A DNA stretch of 64,000 nt from Occallatibacter gabretensis (GCF_001449115.1 NZ_LAIJ01000012.1:310001-374000), one strand, 5' to 3'; shown: positions 17,001 to 25,785, numbered from the stretch's first letter. Notes: generated by a model from the letters alone, not told the origin. Numbers and translations: made by a program.

Positions 17001-17389
17001 TCATCGGAATTGTGAAGAAGAACGGCATCATGATTGTGGACTTTGCCCTTGAGAGCGAGCGCGAACATGGCAAAAACTCCACGGATGCAATTTACGAGGC
17101 AAGCCTGCTGCGCTTCCGCCCGATCATGATGACGACGATGGCAGCGCTGCTGGGCGGCGTGCCCCTGGCCTTTGGGACTGGGCTAGGCTCAGAGCTCCGC
17201 CGCCCGCTAGGCATTGCCATGGTGGGTGGACTGCTGCTCTCGCAGGTGCTCACGCTGTACACCACGCCGGTCATCTACATCTTCTTTGACACGCTGGGTC
17301 AGCGAATCACAGGCCGCAAGCCATCACACACAGCTCCGCGGAATGAGCCGCCAGCAAGGGAGCCCGCGGCCGGAGAACAGCCTGCATGA
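14024..17389 (+). CDS. RND multidrug efflux permease (MdtB-like)
   Basis: 1121 residues with 12 predicted membrane helices and two large periplasmic loops of the AcrB/MdtB type. MNPSRPFIMRPVATALLMAA is the typical N-terminus, and the proton-relay helix reads ISTGFVVDDAIVMIENISRY with two Asp residues. The family is about 1040 residues; the extra length comes mostly from a low-complexity Ser/Ala/Thr/Gly segment around residues 774-852 in the second periplasmic loop (DNA 16345-16580). It lies 5' of a second pump subunit, as in mdtABC, where MdtB and MdtC form a heterotrimer. Substrates cannot be read from sequence. Confidence 0.95.
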   Translation: MNPSRPFIMRPVATALLMAAILLVGIVAFLQLPMSALPEVDYPTIQVLTFYPGASPDVMATTVTAPLERQFGQMQGLSQMTSTSAGGVSVIVLQFNLTLGLDVAEEEVQASINGAGSFLPANLPTPPVYNKTNPADAPVMTLAVYSPQLPLSQVEDLVDTRLAPRLSQLAGVGLVSISGGQKPAVRIQVNPTKLSAHGLNLEDVRTALTQSSVNAAKGNFDGPRQDYQIDANDQITDAQEYNNVVISYNNGSPVLVKDVANVINGVENTRQAAWMNQTPAVVLNIQRQPGANTITVVNLIRHILPQLEANLPASIQVVTMTDMTTSIQSSVHDVEFELLLTIGLVVMVIFLFLRNLAATVIPSVAVPLSLVGTFAVMYMLGFSLDNLSLMALTISTGFVVDDAIVMIENISRYLEEGMPPMEAALTGAGQIGFTIVSLTVSLIAVLIPLLFMGDVVGRLFREFAVTLAVTIILSAVVSLTLTPMMCARILKHDPAHQQTRFYRASEKVFNNMVAFYGRTLKVVLEHQTITLLVAVATLVLTVVLYIIIPKGFFPVQDTGVIQGISQAMQSISFEDMGKKQQEMARIILQDPAVESLSSYIGADGINTTLNSGRISINLKPLDQRDLSAADVIRRLQTKLTRVQGMYLYMQPVQDITVDDRVSRTQYQYTLEDPDINELNDWTNRFVTELKKLPGLEDVATDQQTGAKAVSLMIDRVTASRLGVAPTTIDNTLYDAYGQRQINTMYTQLNQYHVILETAPEWQQNPANLGSLYIQSSASSGASGAAASTSFSASASASAGSNALTTGVKYTPSSNVMGPAATVLAGTTSSGGSSASAGTTSGTTPNTTISSVGANAIPLNAFTKASITTEALSINHQGQFPSVTVSFNLAPHASLGPAIDDIEKAAKKINFPPTIQADFQGTAASFRNSQGNEGLLILAALVTVYIVLGVLYESFIHPITILSTLPSAGVGALLALILFRQDLSVVAIIGIILLIGIVKKNGIMIVDFALESEREHGKNSTDAIYEASLLRFRPIMMTTMAALLGGVPLAFGTGLGSELRRPLGIAMVGGLLLSQVLTLYTTPVIYIFFDTLGQRITGRKPSHTAPRNEPPAREPAAGEQPA

Positions 17390-20300
17390 GTCTGTCGTCT
17401 CCATTTATTCACCGCCCGGTGGCCACCACACTGCTGACAGTCGCGGTGGCCATTGCGGGAGCGATTGCGTACACGGTGCTGCCGGTGGCGCCATTGCCGC
17501 AGGTGGATTTCCCGACGATCAGCGTCTCGGCCAGTCTGCCCGGCGCAAGCGCGCAGATCATGGCGGCCTCCGTGGCAACGCCGCTGGAGCGGCAGTTCAG
17601 TCATATTGCCGGCATCACGGAGATGACTTCGTCCAGCTCGCTGGGCAGCACAAACGTCACGATGCAATTCGACCTGAGCCGCAATATCGACGGTGCGGCG
17701 CGCGACGTGCAGGCGGCGATCAATGCGGCGCGGACGTACCTGCCCGCGAATCTGCCGTCGAATCCTTCTTATCGTAAGGTTAATCCGGCGGATTCGCCGA
17801 TCATGATCATCGGCCTGACGTCGAAGAAATACGACATAACGAAGGTCTACGACCTGGCTTCAACGATTCTGGAGCAGAAGCTTTCACAGATTCAGGGCGT
17901 GGGACAGGTGAATGTGGGCGGAGGCGCCACTCCTTCTGTTCGGGTGGAAGTGGACCCGATGAAGCTGCAGGGCTATGGGCTGTCGCTCGCGAATGTGCAA
18001 TCCGTACTGAGCCTGCAAAATGCGGATACGCCGCGCGGGCAGCTTGCGGATGGGCAGACGACGGCTGACATTATTACGAACGACCAGATCTCCCAGGCTG
18101 AGGACTATAAGCCGCTGATTGTGGGCTATCACAATGGTGCGGCGGTGCGGCTTTCTGACGTGGCGGACGTGGTGGATTCCACGCAGAACATTCGCACGGC
18201 TGGCTACATGGACGGCACGCGCGCGGTCTTCATCATCATCTTCCGGCAGCCTGGCGCGAACATTATCGATACCGTCGATCGCGTGAAAGAACAACTGCCG
18301 TTTCTAACTGCGGTGATGCCCAATGGCATCGTTTCCACGATTGTGATGGACCGCACACAGACCATTCGCGCTTCCGTATTCGATGTGGAGCGAACGCTTG
18401 TCTTGTCGATTGTGCTGGTAGTGCTGGTCGTGTTCATCTTTCTCCGCAGTCCACGCGCCACATTAATTCCGATCGTTGCCGTACCGGTTTCGCTGGTGGG
18501 AACATTTGCGGTGATGTACTTGTTCGGCTACAGCCTCGACAACCTCTCGCTGATGGCGCTGACCATTTCGACCGGCTTTGTGGTCGATGACGCGATTGTG
18601 GTGATGGAGAACATTACGCGTCACCTGGAAGACGGAATGGAGCCGTTCGCTGCGTCTTTGCAGGGCGCGCAGGAGATCGGGTTCACGGTCTTCTCCATCA
18701 GCATGTCGCTGATCGCAGTCTTTATTCCCATCCTGATGATGGGCGGTATTGTGGGTCGGCTCTTTCGTGAGTTTGCCGTAACGCTCTCGGCGGCGATTGT
18801 GGTTTCGATGGTGATTTCATTGACCACAACTCCTACAATGTGCGCGCACCTGCTGAGAGTGCATAAAAAGGACGAAAAACATAACTGGTTTTACCGGGCC
18901 AGCGAGAGTTTTTTTGATTGGCTGTTGTTGATCTATCGCCGCTCGCTGGGTTGGGCGCTGGACAATGCGGTGTTGATGCTGATTGTTCTGGTGCTGACGA
19001 TTGCGCTGAACGTAGTGGTGATTATTCGCATCCCCAAGGGCTTTTTCCCGCAGCAGGATACCGGCCTGATCATGGGCATGGTGCAGGGCCCGCAGGATGC
19101 ATCGTTTCCGTTCATGAATTTTTCCGTACAGCGGATCGTGAACATCATCAAGGCAAACCCGGGCGTGGCGCATGTGAATGCGTATACGGGAGGACAGGGG
19201 TCCAGCAACGGCGGCTTCATCTTCATCGCGCTGAAACCGCTGGGCAAGGAACGAAAAACATCCGCGATGGACATCATCAACCAGGTCCGGCCACAGATGG
19301 CGCGGCTTCCGATCGCCTCGGCGTTTTTGCAGCCCGGCCAGGATCTGCGCATTGGAGGACGTAGCGCAGGCGCGCTTTATCAGTACACGGTTTCGACCGA
19401 GAGCGTGGAAGACCTGGCGCACTGGGGACCGATTCTCATGAACAACATGAAGAAGATTCCGGTCCTGACGGATGTGAATACCGACCAGCAGAATAATGGC
19501 CTGCAGGAGATGCTGACTTTTGACCGTACGACTGCGGCGCGCCTGGGGCAGACGGCCCAATCCCTCGATAGTTCGCTCTATAGCGCGTTTGGGCAGTCTG
19601 AAGTTTCGGTGATTTACACGCAGCTGAACCAGTATTACGTGGTGATGGAGGTCGCGCCGCAGTACTGGCAGGATCCTTCGGGGCTGCACAGCATTTTCGT
19701 CAAGCCTTCCGGCGGCTCGACCGGCGCGGGCGTGAACACAATGTCGCCGCTGCTGGGTATCATGACTCCGAAGACGGGCACAACGCCGCTGCAGGTCAAT
19801 CACACCGGGCTGTTCCCCTCCATCACGTTGTCGTTCAACCTGGCAAATGGGGCAGCTCTGAGTGACGCGGTCCGCGAGATTACCAATATGGAGGCAGGCC
19901 TGGGAATGCCGGCCACGGTCCACGGCGTGTTTGCGGGCACAGCACAGGCGTACCAGGATTCGCTGGCGACAGAAAAGTATCTTATTTTGACGGCGTTGTT
20001 GGCGGTTTATATCGTGCTGGGCATTTTGTACGAGAGCCTCGTGCATCCCCTGACGATTATCTCCACGTTGCCCTCAGCCAGCGTGGGCGCAATGATTGCG
20101 CTGATACTGTTCAGTATTGACCTGAATGTGATTTCAATCATCGGCATCATTCTGCTGATCGGCATTGTAAAAAAGAATGCAATTATGATGATCGACTTTG
20201 CACTGCAGGCTGAGCGCGGCGGCATGAATACGCATGACGCAATCTTTGAGGCATGTATGCTGCGCTTCCGTCCCATTTTGATGACGACAATGGCGGCAAT

Positions 20301-20517
20301 CATGGGCGCGCTTCCGCTGGCCTTTGGCACAGGCACTGGCTCAGAGCTGCGCAGGCCGCTGGGCATCACGATTGTGGGCGGACTGGTGCTGAGCCAGCTG
20401 CTGACGCTCTACACCACACCGGTGGTTTACCTGGAACTGGACCGGCTGCGGCTGTGGGTGCAGAGACGCTCGCATGCTAAGCAGTTACCGAATGGAGCCA
20501 CGGAGGCAGCGTCGTGA
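17386..20517 (+). CDS. RND multidrug efflux permease (MdtC-like)
   Basis: 1043 residues, standard RND length. N-terminus SPFIHRPVATTLLTVAVAIA; proton-relay helix STGFVVDDAIVVMENITRHL; C-terminal helices include GIILLIGIVKKNAIMMIDFA. Its start overlaps the stop of the MdtB-like gene by 4 bp (ATGA), favouring coupled translation and a heteromeric MdtB2C-type pump. In the loop where MdtB carries the low-complexity insert this protein has only a short spacer (KPSGGSTGAGVNTM). It precedes the outer-membrane channel gene. Confidence 0.95.
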   Translation: MSLSSPFIHRPVATTLLTVAVAIAGAIAYTVLPVAPLPQVDFPTISVSASLPGASAQIMAASVATPLERQFSHIAGITEMTSSSSLGSTNVTMQFDLSRNIDGAARDVQAAINAARTYLPANLPSNPSYRKVNPADSPIMIIGLTSKKYDITKVYDLASTILEQKLSQIQGVGQVNVGGGATPSVRVEVDPMKLQGYGLSLANVQSVLSLQNADTPRGQLADGQTTADIITNDQISQAEDYKPLIVGYHNGAAVRLSDVADVVDSTQNIRTAGYMDGTRAVFIIIFRQPGANIIDTVDRVKEQLPFLTAVMPNGIVSTIVMDRTQTIRASVFDVERTLVLSIVLVVLVVFIFLRSPRATLIPIVAVPVSLVGTFAVMYLFGYSLDNLSLMALTISTGFVVDDAIVVMENITRHLEDGMEPFAASLQGAQEIGFTVFSISMSLIAVFIPILMMGGIVGRLFREFAVTLSAAIVVSMVISLTTTPTMCAHLLRVHKKDEKHNWFYRASESFFDWLLLIYRRSLGWALDNAVLMLIVLVLTIALNVVVIIRIPKGFFPQQDTGLIMGMVQGPQDASFPFMNFSVQRIVNIIKANPGVAHVNAYTGGQGSSNGGFIFIALKPLGKERKTSAMDIINQVRPQMARLPIASAFLQPGQDLRIGGRSAGALYQYTVSTESVEDLAHWGPILMNNMKKIPVLTDVNTDQQNNGLQEMLTFDRTTAARLGQTAQSLDSSLYSAFGQSEVSVIYTQLNQYYVVMEVAPQYWQDPSGLHSIFVKPSGGSTGAGVNTMSPLLGIMTPKTGTTPLQVNHTGLFPSITLSFNLANGAALSDAVREITNMEAGLGMPATVHGVFAGTAQAYQDSLATEKYLILTALLAVYIVLGILYESLVHPLTIISTLPSASVGAMIALILFSIDLNVISIIGIILLIGIVKKNAIMMIDFALQAERGGMNTHDAIFEACMLRFRPILMTTMAAIMGALPLAFGTGTGSELRRPLGITIVGGLVLSQLLTLYTTPVVYLELDRLRLWVQRRSHAKQLPNGATEAAS

Positions 20518-20541
20518 CTTGCGAGCCTGAGAAGAGAGAAA

Positions 20542-22089
20542 ATGATGATAATGTCTGCTGAACGAAACCGACGGGAAGGAAAGCTGGCCGCGGCTGCAGC
20601 GCTGGCTCTGGTAGCGCTGGTTAGCGGCTGCAATGTGGGACCTCGATATCATCCGCCCACAGCTCCTACGTCTACTGCGCCTGCTTATAAGGAATCGTCC
20701 GTCAACTTTAAGGACCAGGATGGCTGGAAGGTGGCGAGCCCGCAGGAAGCGGCGATTCGCGGCAACTGGTGGGAGATCTTCAATGAGGCGGAGCTGAATA
20801 CTCTTGAAGACCAATTGAATGCGAACAACCAGAGCATCCAGGTGGCATATCAGAACTATATGGCGGCGCGGGCGCTAATTGCAGAAGCGCGCTCACAATA
20901 CTGGCCCACCGTGTCGTTTAATCCAGCATTTAGCCGGTCCCGCTCTTCATCCAATACGGGCAACAACAATAACGGCGGAAACAACAACAACAGCGGTAGC
21001 ACGAGCTCACTCTGGGCGCTTCCAATCGATGTTTCCTGGACGCCGGATTTCTGGGGAAAGATCCGTAACCAGGTGCGCGAGGCCGAATACACCGCGCAGT
21101 CGAACGCAGCGGATCTCGCTCTTGAAAAGTTGTCCATGCAGGCGGCCCTTGCGCAGGATTACTTCGAGATTCGTGGACAGGATAAGTTGATCAATGTCCT
21201 GGATGAGACGGTGAAAGCGGATCAGGCGGCGCTGGATGCTACGCAAGGCGCCTATGATGCCGGCACCGGCGACTATGTGGCCGTCGTGCAGGCCAAAAGC
21301 TCGCTTGAGGCAGCCAAGGTATCGCAAGTGAATGCGAGCCTCTTGCGTGCGCAATACGAGCACGCGATTGCCATGCTGGTGGGCAAGGTAGCAACGGATT
21401 TTTCGATCCCTGTACGGGCTCAGATCTATATCGCACCGCCGATTCCACTGGGACTGCCATCCCAGTTGGCTGAACGTAGGCCGGATGTTGCGGCGGCTGA
21501 GCGTACTGTGGCGGCGGCTAACGCCACGATCGGCATCGGGTATGGAGCATTCTTCCCGGATGTAACGCTATCGGCGTCCGGCGCCCTGGAAAGTTCGGCC
21601 TTCGGACACCTCTTCGACATTGCGAGCCGCACATGGTCGGTTGGGCCTTCCGTATCGCAGACTTTGTTCAACGGTTGGCTGTACCGCGCGGAGTTGCATC
21701 AGTATGAGGCGCAGTACAACGCCGACGTAGCAACGTACAAGCAGACGGTTCTAACAGCCTTCCAGCAGGTTGAGGATTCGCTGGTTGCAACGCGCAATTA
21801 CTCGCAGCAGATTCTGCACGAGCAGGAGGCCGTCAAGTTTGCGCAGCAGTCATACGATCTGGAAAAACAACGCTACGATAGCGGCGTGGATCCGTATATT
21901 GACGTGGTGCAGGCACAGACGACACTACTGGGCGACCAGGTGACGCTGAATAGTCTGCAGGTACAGGAGATGCTCTCTGCGGTGCAACTCGTGCAGGCGC
22001 TGGGCGGCGGGTGGGATGCCTCGCAATTGCCTACTCCCAAGCAGACTGGTGAGAAGGTTCCGTCTTCGGTGTACAAGATGCAGCAGTAA
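20542..22089 (+). CDS. Outer-membrane efflux lipoprotein, NodT/OprM family
   Basis: 515 residues. A lipoprotein signal peptide (AAAAALALVALVSGC) gives an N-terminal lipid anchor, followed by the family start NVGPRYHPPTAP. Two repeats of long helices and beta strands (GNWWEIFNEAELNTLEDQL; SQLAERRPDVAAAERTVAAA; DSGVDPYIDVVQAQTTLLGD) form the trimeric TolC-type channel. An Asn-rich stretch near residues 135-155 is low complexity. As last gene of the operon it completes a full tripartite pump. The 3' end overlaps the convergent glycosylase gene by 59 bp. Confidence 0.94.
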   Translation: MMIMSAERNRREGKLAAAAALALVALVSGCNVGPRYHPPTAPTSTAPAYKESSVNFKDQDGWKVASPQEAAIRGNWWEIFNEAELNTLEDQLNANNQSIQVAYQNYMAARALIAEARSQYWPTVSFNPAFSRSRSSSNTGNNNNGGNNNNSGSTSSLWALPIDVSWTPDFWGKIRNQVREAEYTAQSNAADLALEKLSMQAALAQDYFEIRGQDKLINVLDETVKADQAALDATQGAYDAGTGDYVAVVQAKSSLEAAKVSQVNASLLRAQYEHAIAMLVGKVATDFSIPVRAQIYIAPPIPLGLPSQLAERRPDVAAAERTVAAANATIGIGYGAFFPDVTLSASGALESSAFGHLFDIASRTWSVGPSVSQTLFNGWLYRAELHQYEAQYNADVATYKQTVLTAFQQVEDSLVATRNYSQQILHEQEAVKFAQQSYDLEKQRYDSGVDPYIDVVQAQTTLLGDQVTLNSLQVQEMLSAVQLVQALGGGWDASQLPTPKQTGEKVPSSVYKMQQ

Positions 22090-22804
22090 ATGAGCCGCGC
22101 GGCAGCGCTGGATCAAGATCCGGCGCGAGCGGGCAGTTTTCGCAGCGGGGCGTGCTGCCGCAGTGTGCTTTTCCTACAGCTACCACCAGCGCGTGGAACT
22201 CATTAAAAAGCTCTCTCTGATTTTCTACCGGCTCTTGCGCAAACGCGGCGGACGTAAGCGCGGCAAGGGCTTCGTAGCTGCGGACATTGCGCGGGACGGG
22301 CGAGGGAAGCAGGCCATGCCGCTCCGCGATGCGGCGAAGATACTCGTCCGCAACCGGAACCGGATGACCAAGCGCATAGAGCAGAATCGCGTCAGCAGTC
22401 TCAGGGCCTACACCGTTCAACGCAAGAAGACTGCTGCGTAAGGCCGCAGTAGATGCGGAAGCCATCACGTCGAGAGAGCCGCTGAATTCAGAGTCAAGCA
22501 GGGTGAGGAATGCCCGGAGCGCGGGGGCTTTGCGCGTGACGAAGCCGGAGGGACGAATCAGTTCCTGCAGGCGCGCGAGCGAAAGGCTTCGCATTCCTTC
22601 GATGGAGAGCGCGTTGGCCGTTCGCAACGCATCGAGCGAGCGCTCAACGGCCTTCCACGATGTGTTCTGAGTGAGATAGGCGCCGACGATTACTTCAAAC
22701 CGCGTATCAGAACCAGACTGCGTGGGCCACCAGCGCTGCGGACCATTAGCAGCAAAGAGCGTGTCGTGCATCCGTCGTACACGCGATGCTACATTGCTAC
22801 TCAT
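22031..22804 (-). CDS. HhH-GPD DNA glycosylase related to endonuclease III (MagIII/COG2231-like)
   Basis: 257 residues. The HhH motif is LLALNGVGPETADAILLYAL and the catalytic Asp lies in PVADEYLRRI. The Glu in GPET stands where bifunctional endonuclease III has its catalytic Lys, so simple glycosylase activity is expected, as for MagIII, which removes 3-methyladenine. The C-terminal cluster loop CGSTPRCENCPLAPDLDP has three Cys rather than the usual four, so a 4Fe-4S cluster may be missing. The start overlaps the stop of the TPR gene (ATGA), and the 3' end overlaps the efflux channel gene on the other strand. Confidence 0.88.
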   Translation of the reverse strand: MSSNVASRVRRMHDTLFAANGPQRWWPTQSGSDTRFEVIVGAYLTQNTSWKAVERSLDALRTANALSIEGMRSLSLARLQELIRPSGFVTRKAPALRAFLTLLDSEFSGSLDVMASASTAALRSSLLALNGVGPETADAILLYALGHPVPVADEYLRRIAERHGLLPSPVPRNVRSYEALAALTSAAFAQEPVENQRELFNEFHALVVAVGKAHCGSTPRCENCPLAPDLDPALPRGSFTAASCTPKTEPSHQSAWE

Positions 22805-23148
22805 AGCTCTTCATGCGGCGCGGCAAGCTCGCGCTTCCACTCAAGAATGCGGGCGCGGCCAGCGGCAGCTTCCGCTTCCGGCACATGGCCCGCGGTCTGC
22901 AGTGAGATAGAGAGCGCGGTATGCGCAAGCGGATCATCCGGCGTCAGCGCTGTAAGAGCGAGCGCCGCGGCAATGGACTGCTCAAGCTGCGCCGAGTCGC
23001 GAAGCGCGCGGATGAGACCGTGGTGGGCTTCAATGCAGCTCTCATCTGCGCCGATGGCAGCCCGGAATGACGTTGCAGCCTCGCCGGCACGTCCTTCGGC
23101 GAGCAAATTCATACCATCTTCCAGCAGCGTTTCGGCAGACTCATGCAT
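22801..23148 (-). CDS. Small tetratricopeptide-repeat protein
   Basis: 115 residues, wholly helical, with TPR-like units: AETLLEDGMNLLAEGRAGEA, then ATSFRAAIGADESCIEAHHG and AHTALSISLQTAGHVPEAEA. There is no signal peptide, so it is probably a cytosolic scaffold. It is translationally coupled (ATGA) to the DNA glycosylase gene and divergent from yjbQ, with 51 bp between the two starts. A specific partner cannot be named. Confidence 0.8.
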   Translation of the reverse strand: MHESAETLLEDGMNLLAEGRAGEAATSFRAAIGADESCIEAHHGLIRALRDSAQLEQSIAAALALTALTPDDPLAHTALSISLQTAGHVPEAEAAAGRARILEWKRELAAPHEEL

Positions 23149-23199
23149 TGCTTCTTAGAATAAATGGCGAGGGGAATAAATGGCAGGAGATGGAATGCG

Positions 23200-23616
23200 A
23201 TGAAGAGCCACACCGAATATCTGATCTTTGAGACAAAAAAACGGCGGGAGATGGTGCACATTACCGACCAGGTGGAAGAGATTGTGCGGCGCAGCGGCGT
23301 GCGTGACGGGCTTTGTTTTGTTTCTCCAATGCATATTACGGCGGCGGTCTATGTAAACGACCTGGAGAGTGGCCTGATTGAAGACATCGGCAAGTGGCTG
23401 GAGGAACTGGCTCCTGCGCGGCCAGAATACAAGCATCACCGAACGGGCGAAGACAATGCGGACGCGCATCTGAAAGCGCTGCTGCTCCACCATGAGACAA
23501 CGCTGCCGGTGACCTCAGGCAAGCTTGACCTCGGCACCTGGCAGCAAGTGTTTTATGCGGAGTTCGATGGACAGCGTCGGAAGCGGGTGATTGTGAAGGT
23601 ACTAGGAGTGGAGTAA
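23200..23616 (+). CDS. yjbQ: YjbQ family protein (UPF0047, secondary thiamine-phosphate synthase type)
   Basis: 138 residues from ATG 23200, preceded by AGGAG about 10 nt upstream. The family signature is seen in GLCFVSPMHITAAVYVNDLE, HHRTGEDNADAHLKALLLHH and LGTWQQVFYAEFDGQRRKRV. The conserved His and Asp/Glu residues sit in a compact beta-barrel. Family members show weak thiamine-phosphate synthase activity in vitro, but the physiological role is unsettled. Its 3' neighbour motB is convergent, with stop codons adjacent. Confidence 0.9.
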   Translation: MKSHTEYLIFETKKRREMVHITDQVEEIVRRSGVRDGLCFVSPMHITAAVYVNDLESGLIEDIGKWLEELAPARPEYKHHRTGEDNADAHLKALLLHHETTLPVTSGKLDLGTWQQVFYAEFDGQRRKRVIVKVLGVE

Positions 23617-24450
23617 TCAGTTCGTCTTCGCCGCAACATCGTCGTCCGTGATCTTGCGCCACTCGCCAGTAGGCTGCGCGGTATTCAAAGCGAGGTTGAT
23701 CTTGGTGCGGGGCGAGATGACCAGGTCGACCCGGCGGTTACGGGCGCGGCCTTCCGCAGTGTCATTGGTGTCCACAGGATGGAACTCGGCGTAACCCGCA
23801 GCAGAGAGCCTGTCCGGCGTAACGGCATGCAGGTCCAGCATGCCGCGAGCGATGTTGGTGGCGCGCGCCGAGGAGAGCTCCCAGTTGGAGGCGAACTCCG
23901 CGGTGTGAATTGGCACATTGTCAGTATGCCCTTCAACGCGAAGATCGTAGGGCATCTGCGCCAGCTCCGATGCAATTTGTTGCATGGATTCGAGGCCCTC
24001 TTTGCGAGGAGTGGCGGAGCCAGAGTCAAAGAAGCCTGCCTCGCGAAGGCTGATGACAAGACCATCCTTGCCCAGCTTGATGGCCACGCTGTGCTGAGCA
24101 ATCTGGCTCGCCAGCCGCTCATCGAGGTCGTGCTTCATGCGGGTCAGATCGTCTTTCACCTGCGCAGGAGCGAGCACGTCTTCACCCATGACGATGTTCA
24201 TGGCCATGACGGACTGTTCGTTCGCCGAAGATGCGGTCTTGTTGTCCGGAATGCGCGATGCATTACCGAAGACGCCCAGCGACTTGAAGGCCGTATCGAT
24301 AGCCTGGGAGACTTCCGTCTGCCGCTTCTGGTCGGCCTTCGCGAAAGCATAGAGCACCACAAAGAAGGCAAAGAGAAGCGTGATGAAGTCTGCGTAGGAG
24401 ATCAGCCAGCGTTCGTGTGAGGAGTGTGGTTTGCCGAAGCGACGCCTCAT
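23617..24450 (-). CDS. motB: Flagellar motor protein MotB (stator)
   Basis: 277 residues. A short N-terminus is followed by one membrane helix with the essential ion-binding Asp (ISYADFITLLFAFFVVLYAF). A plug/linker region and an OmpA-like peptidoglycan-binding domain follow (DLRVEGHTDNVPIHTAEFAS, NWELSSARATNIARGM). With MotA it forms the ion-driven stator anchored to the cell wall. It overlaps the motA stop by 4 bp (ATGA). The gene is downstream of flbD and motA in one leftward unit with a sigma-28-like promoter. Confidence 0.95.
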   Translation of the reverse strand: MRRRFGKPHSSHERWLISYADFITLLFAFFVVLYAFAKADQKRQTEVSQAIDTAFKSLGVFGNASRIPDNKTASSANEQSVMAMNIVMGEDVLAPAQVKDDLTRMKHDLDERLASQIAQHSVAIKLGKDGLVISLREAGFFDSGSATPRKEGLESMQQIASELAQMPYDLRVEGHTDNVPIHTAEFASNWELSSARATNIARGMLDLHAVTPDRLSAAGYAEFHPVDTNDTAEGRARNRRVDLVISPRTKINLALNTAQPTGEWRKITDDDVAAKTN

Positions 24451-25229
24451 GCGGCACGCTCGCCCGTAATCCTGTCGCGGCCATGCTCATCCACAAATCC
24501 GCCCAGCTTGACCTCGAGCATGCGCGGATTCATCCCATCGAGAATGGAGGCAACTCCCTCCAGCATCATCTCGCGCTCCATGTAGTCAGCGTGGATGCGA
24601 AGGCGCAGCTTGCCGGCAAGAGGAAGAAAGAGAAGGTTGGCGATGCCGACACCGTATACAGTGGCGACGAAGGCCACAGCGATGCCTCGGCCAACCTCCT
24701 GCATGTTATCCAGATGATGCATGACCTGAATCAGGCCGAGAACAGCGCCAAGAATGCCCACTGTGGGGGAAAAGCCGCCGGCAGCCTCAAAGACCGCGGG
24801 AAGGCGCTCTTCGCTGTCGGCCATGGAATCGAGGCTGACCTGCATGATTTTGCGAAGATCGTTCGATTCGGTTCCGTCCACGGCAAGCATCATGGCCTGG
24901 CGCAGAAACGGATCCGAGATAGCCTGAAGATCAGCATCCAGCGAAACCACCCCATTACGGCGAGCCTTGTTGGCGAAGCCGACAAGCATCTGGATAAGCT
25001 GGTCATGCTCCCTGCGCGGAGGGGCAAAGGCATGGACGCTCTTGCGAAAGGCAGCAGCGACCGTGCGAAGAGGGAATTGCAGCATCACAGCGCCCAGCGT
25101 GCCACCGAAGACGATGAGCGCGGCGGTGGGCTGCAGAATCTGCCCAATGTTGCCGCCTTCAATAATGAGGCCGGCCATAATGCCTGCCACGGCTACAAAT
25201 ATGCCAGCAAAACTTCCCTTATCCATCAT
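24447..25229 (-). CDS. motA: Flagellar motor protein MotA (stator)
   Basis: 260 residues with four membrane helices: an N-terminal pair (GSFAGIFVAVAGIMAGLIIE; LIVFGGTLGAVMLQFPL) and a later pair (TVGILGAVLGLIQVMHHL; GIAVAFVATVYGVGIANLLF). A cytoplasmic loop between them holds the charged torque-generating face (RREHDQLIQMLVGFANKARR). It conducts ions through the stator with MotB. The order flbD-motA-motB is common in Firmicutes, Acidobacteria and Deltaproteobacteria. Confidence 0.95.
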   Translation of the reverse strand: MMDKGSFAGIFVAVAGIMAGLIIEGGNIGQILQPTAALIVFGGTLGAVMLQFPLRTVAAAFRKSVHAFAPPRREHDQLIQMLVGFANKARRNGVVSLDADLQAISDPFLRQAMMLAVDGTESNDLRKIMQVSLDSMADSEERLPAVFEAAGGFSPTVGILGAVLGLIQVMHHLDNMQEVGRGIAVAFVATVYGVGIANLLFLPLAGKLRLRIHADYMEREMMLEGVASILDGMNPRMLEVKLGGFVDEHGRDRITGERAA

Positions 25230-25242
25230 CGGTAGCTCCTTT

Positions 25243-25539
25243 TTATGGCCTTTCCTTGCTCGGAGGAAGAATGACCTCGCCGCTGTTCGTCATCCGGAGT
25301 CCGGTCATGGAGACGACTCGGGTGGCTTCAACGCCTGCGGGTAGACGGCGCGCCACTTCCGCGAGCAGGCGCGCACGGTAGGCGACCACGCGTTCGGTGA
25401 CCTCTGCGCAGTCCTCGCGGACAATAAGCTTCTCTCCAGTGATGAGCGTGAGCATGGTATCCGGCGCCGCCTCAGCGGTCTTGATCAGATCGCTGTTGAC
25501 AAGCAAAGGGCTGCCGTTCAGCCGGGTGAGTTCAATCAT
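25243..25539 (-). CDS. flbD: FlbD family flagellar protein
   Basis: 98 residues from ATG 25539, which has a strong AGGAGG site 7 nt upstream; the frame extends farther but that part is not FlbD-like. The N-terminal half MIELTRLNGSPLLVNSDLIK and TGEKLIVREDCAEVTERV is the small FlbD/swrD fold found beside motAB. SwrD in Bacillus raises motor power, presumably through MotAB. The C-terminal 40 residues (RLPAGVEATRVVSMTGLRMT) are an extension. It is the first gene of the leftward motility unit. Confidence 0.88.
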   Translation of the reverse strand: MIELTRLNGSPLLVNSDLIKTAEAAPDTMLTLITGEKLIVREDCAEVTERVVAYRARLLAEVARRLPAGVEATRVVSMTGLRMTNSGEVILPPSKERP

Positions 25540-25562
25540 GGCGCGCCTCCTTATGTAGGCTG

Positions 25563-25589
25563 TTATCGGCATGCATGGACAAAGGTTCA
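25563..25589 (-). promoter_or_regulatory. Sigma-28 (FliA)-type promoter for flbD-motA-motB
   Basis: On the minus strand a perfect GCCGATAA (25570-25563) forms the -10 box. TGAACCTT (25589-25582) lies 11 bases upstream as a weaker -35 (consensus TAAAGTTT). The match is to the known FliA consensus; the flbD start lies about 24 bases past the -10 box. Confidence 0.6.
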
Positions 25590-25645
25590 AAAGATTAAGA
25601 CAGAGGCAGGCGCGGTGTCCTCAGTGGGACAATTGCCGCGAAGTG

Positions 25646-25673
25646 TAAAGTCCGGAGATGTGCAGGCCGAAAA
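25646..25673 (+). promoter_or_regulatory. Sigma-28 (FliA)-type promoter for flagellin
   Basis: TAAAGTCC (25646-25653), a 12-base spacer and GCCGAAAA (25666-25673) match the FliA consensus TAAAGTTT-N11-GCCGATAA at 13 of 16 box positions. Flagellin genes are classic class-3 FliA targets. The predicted leader is about 105 nt and carries AAGGAGA ahead of the ATG. Confidence 0.65.
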
Positions 25674-25785
25674 AAAGGCCAGATGCGGATGGCTGAGTTC
25701 CGCGGCGCACCCAGGGCAGAAATCGAAATGGGGACGGACGCGAAACGAGGGCCTCAAATCCTCGCATCAATATAAGGAGAACCCC

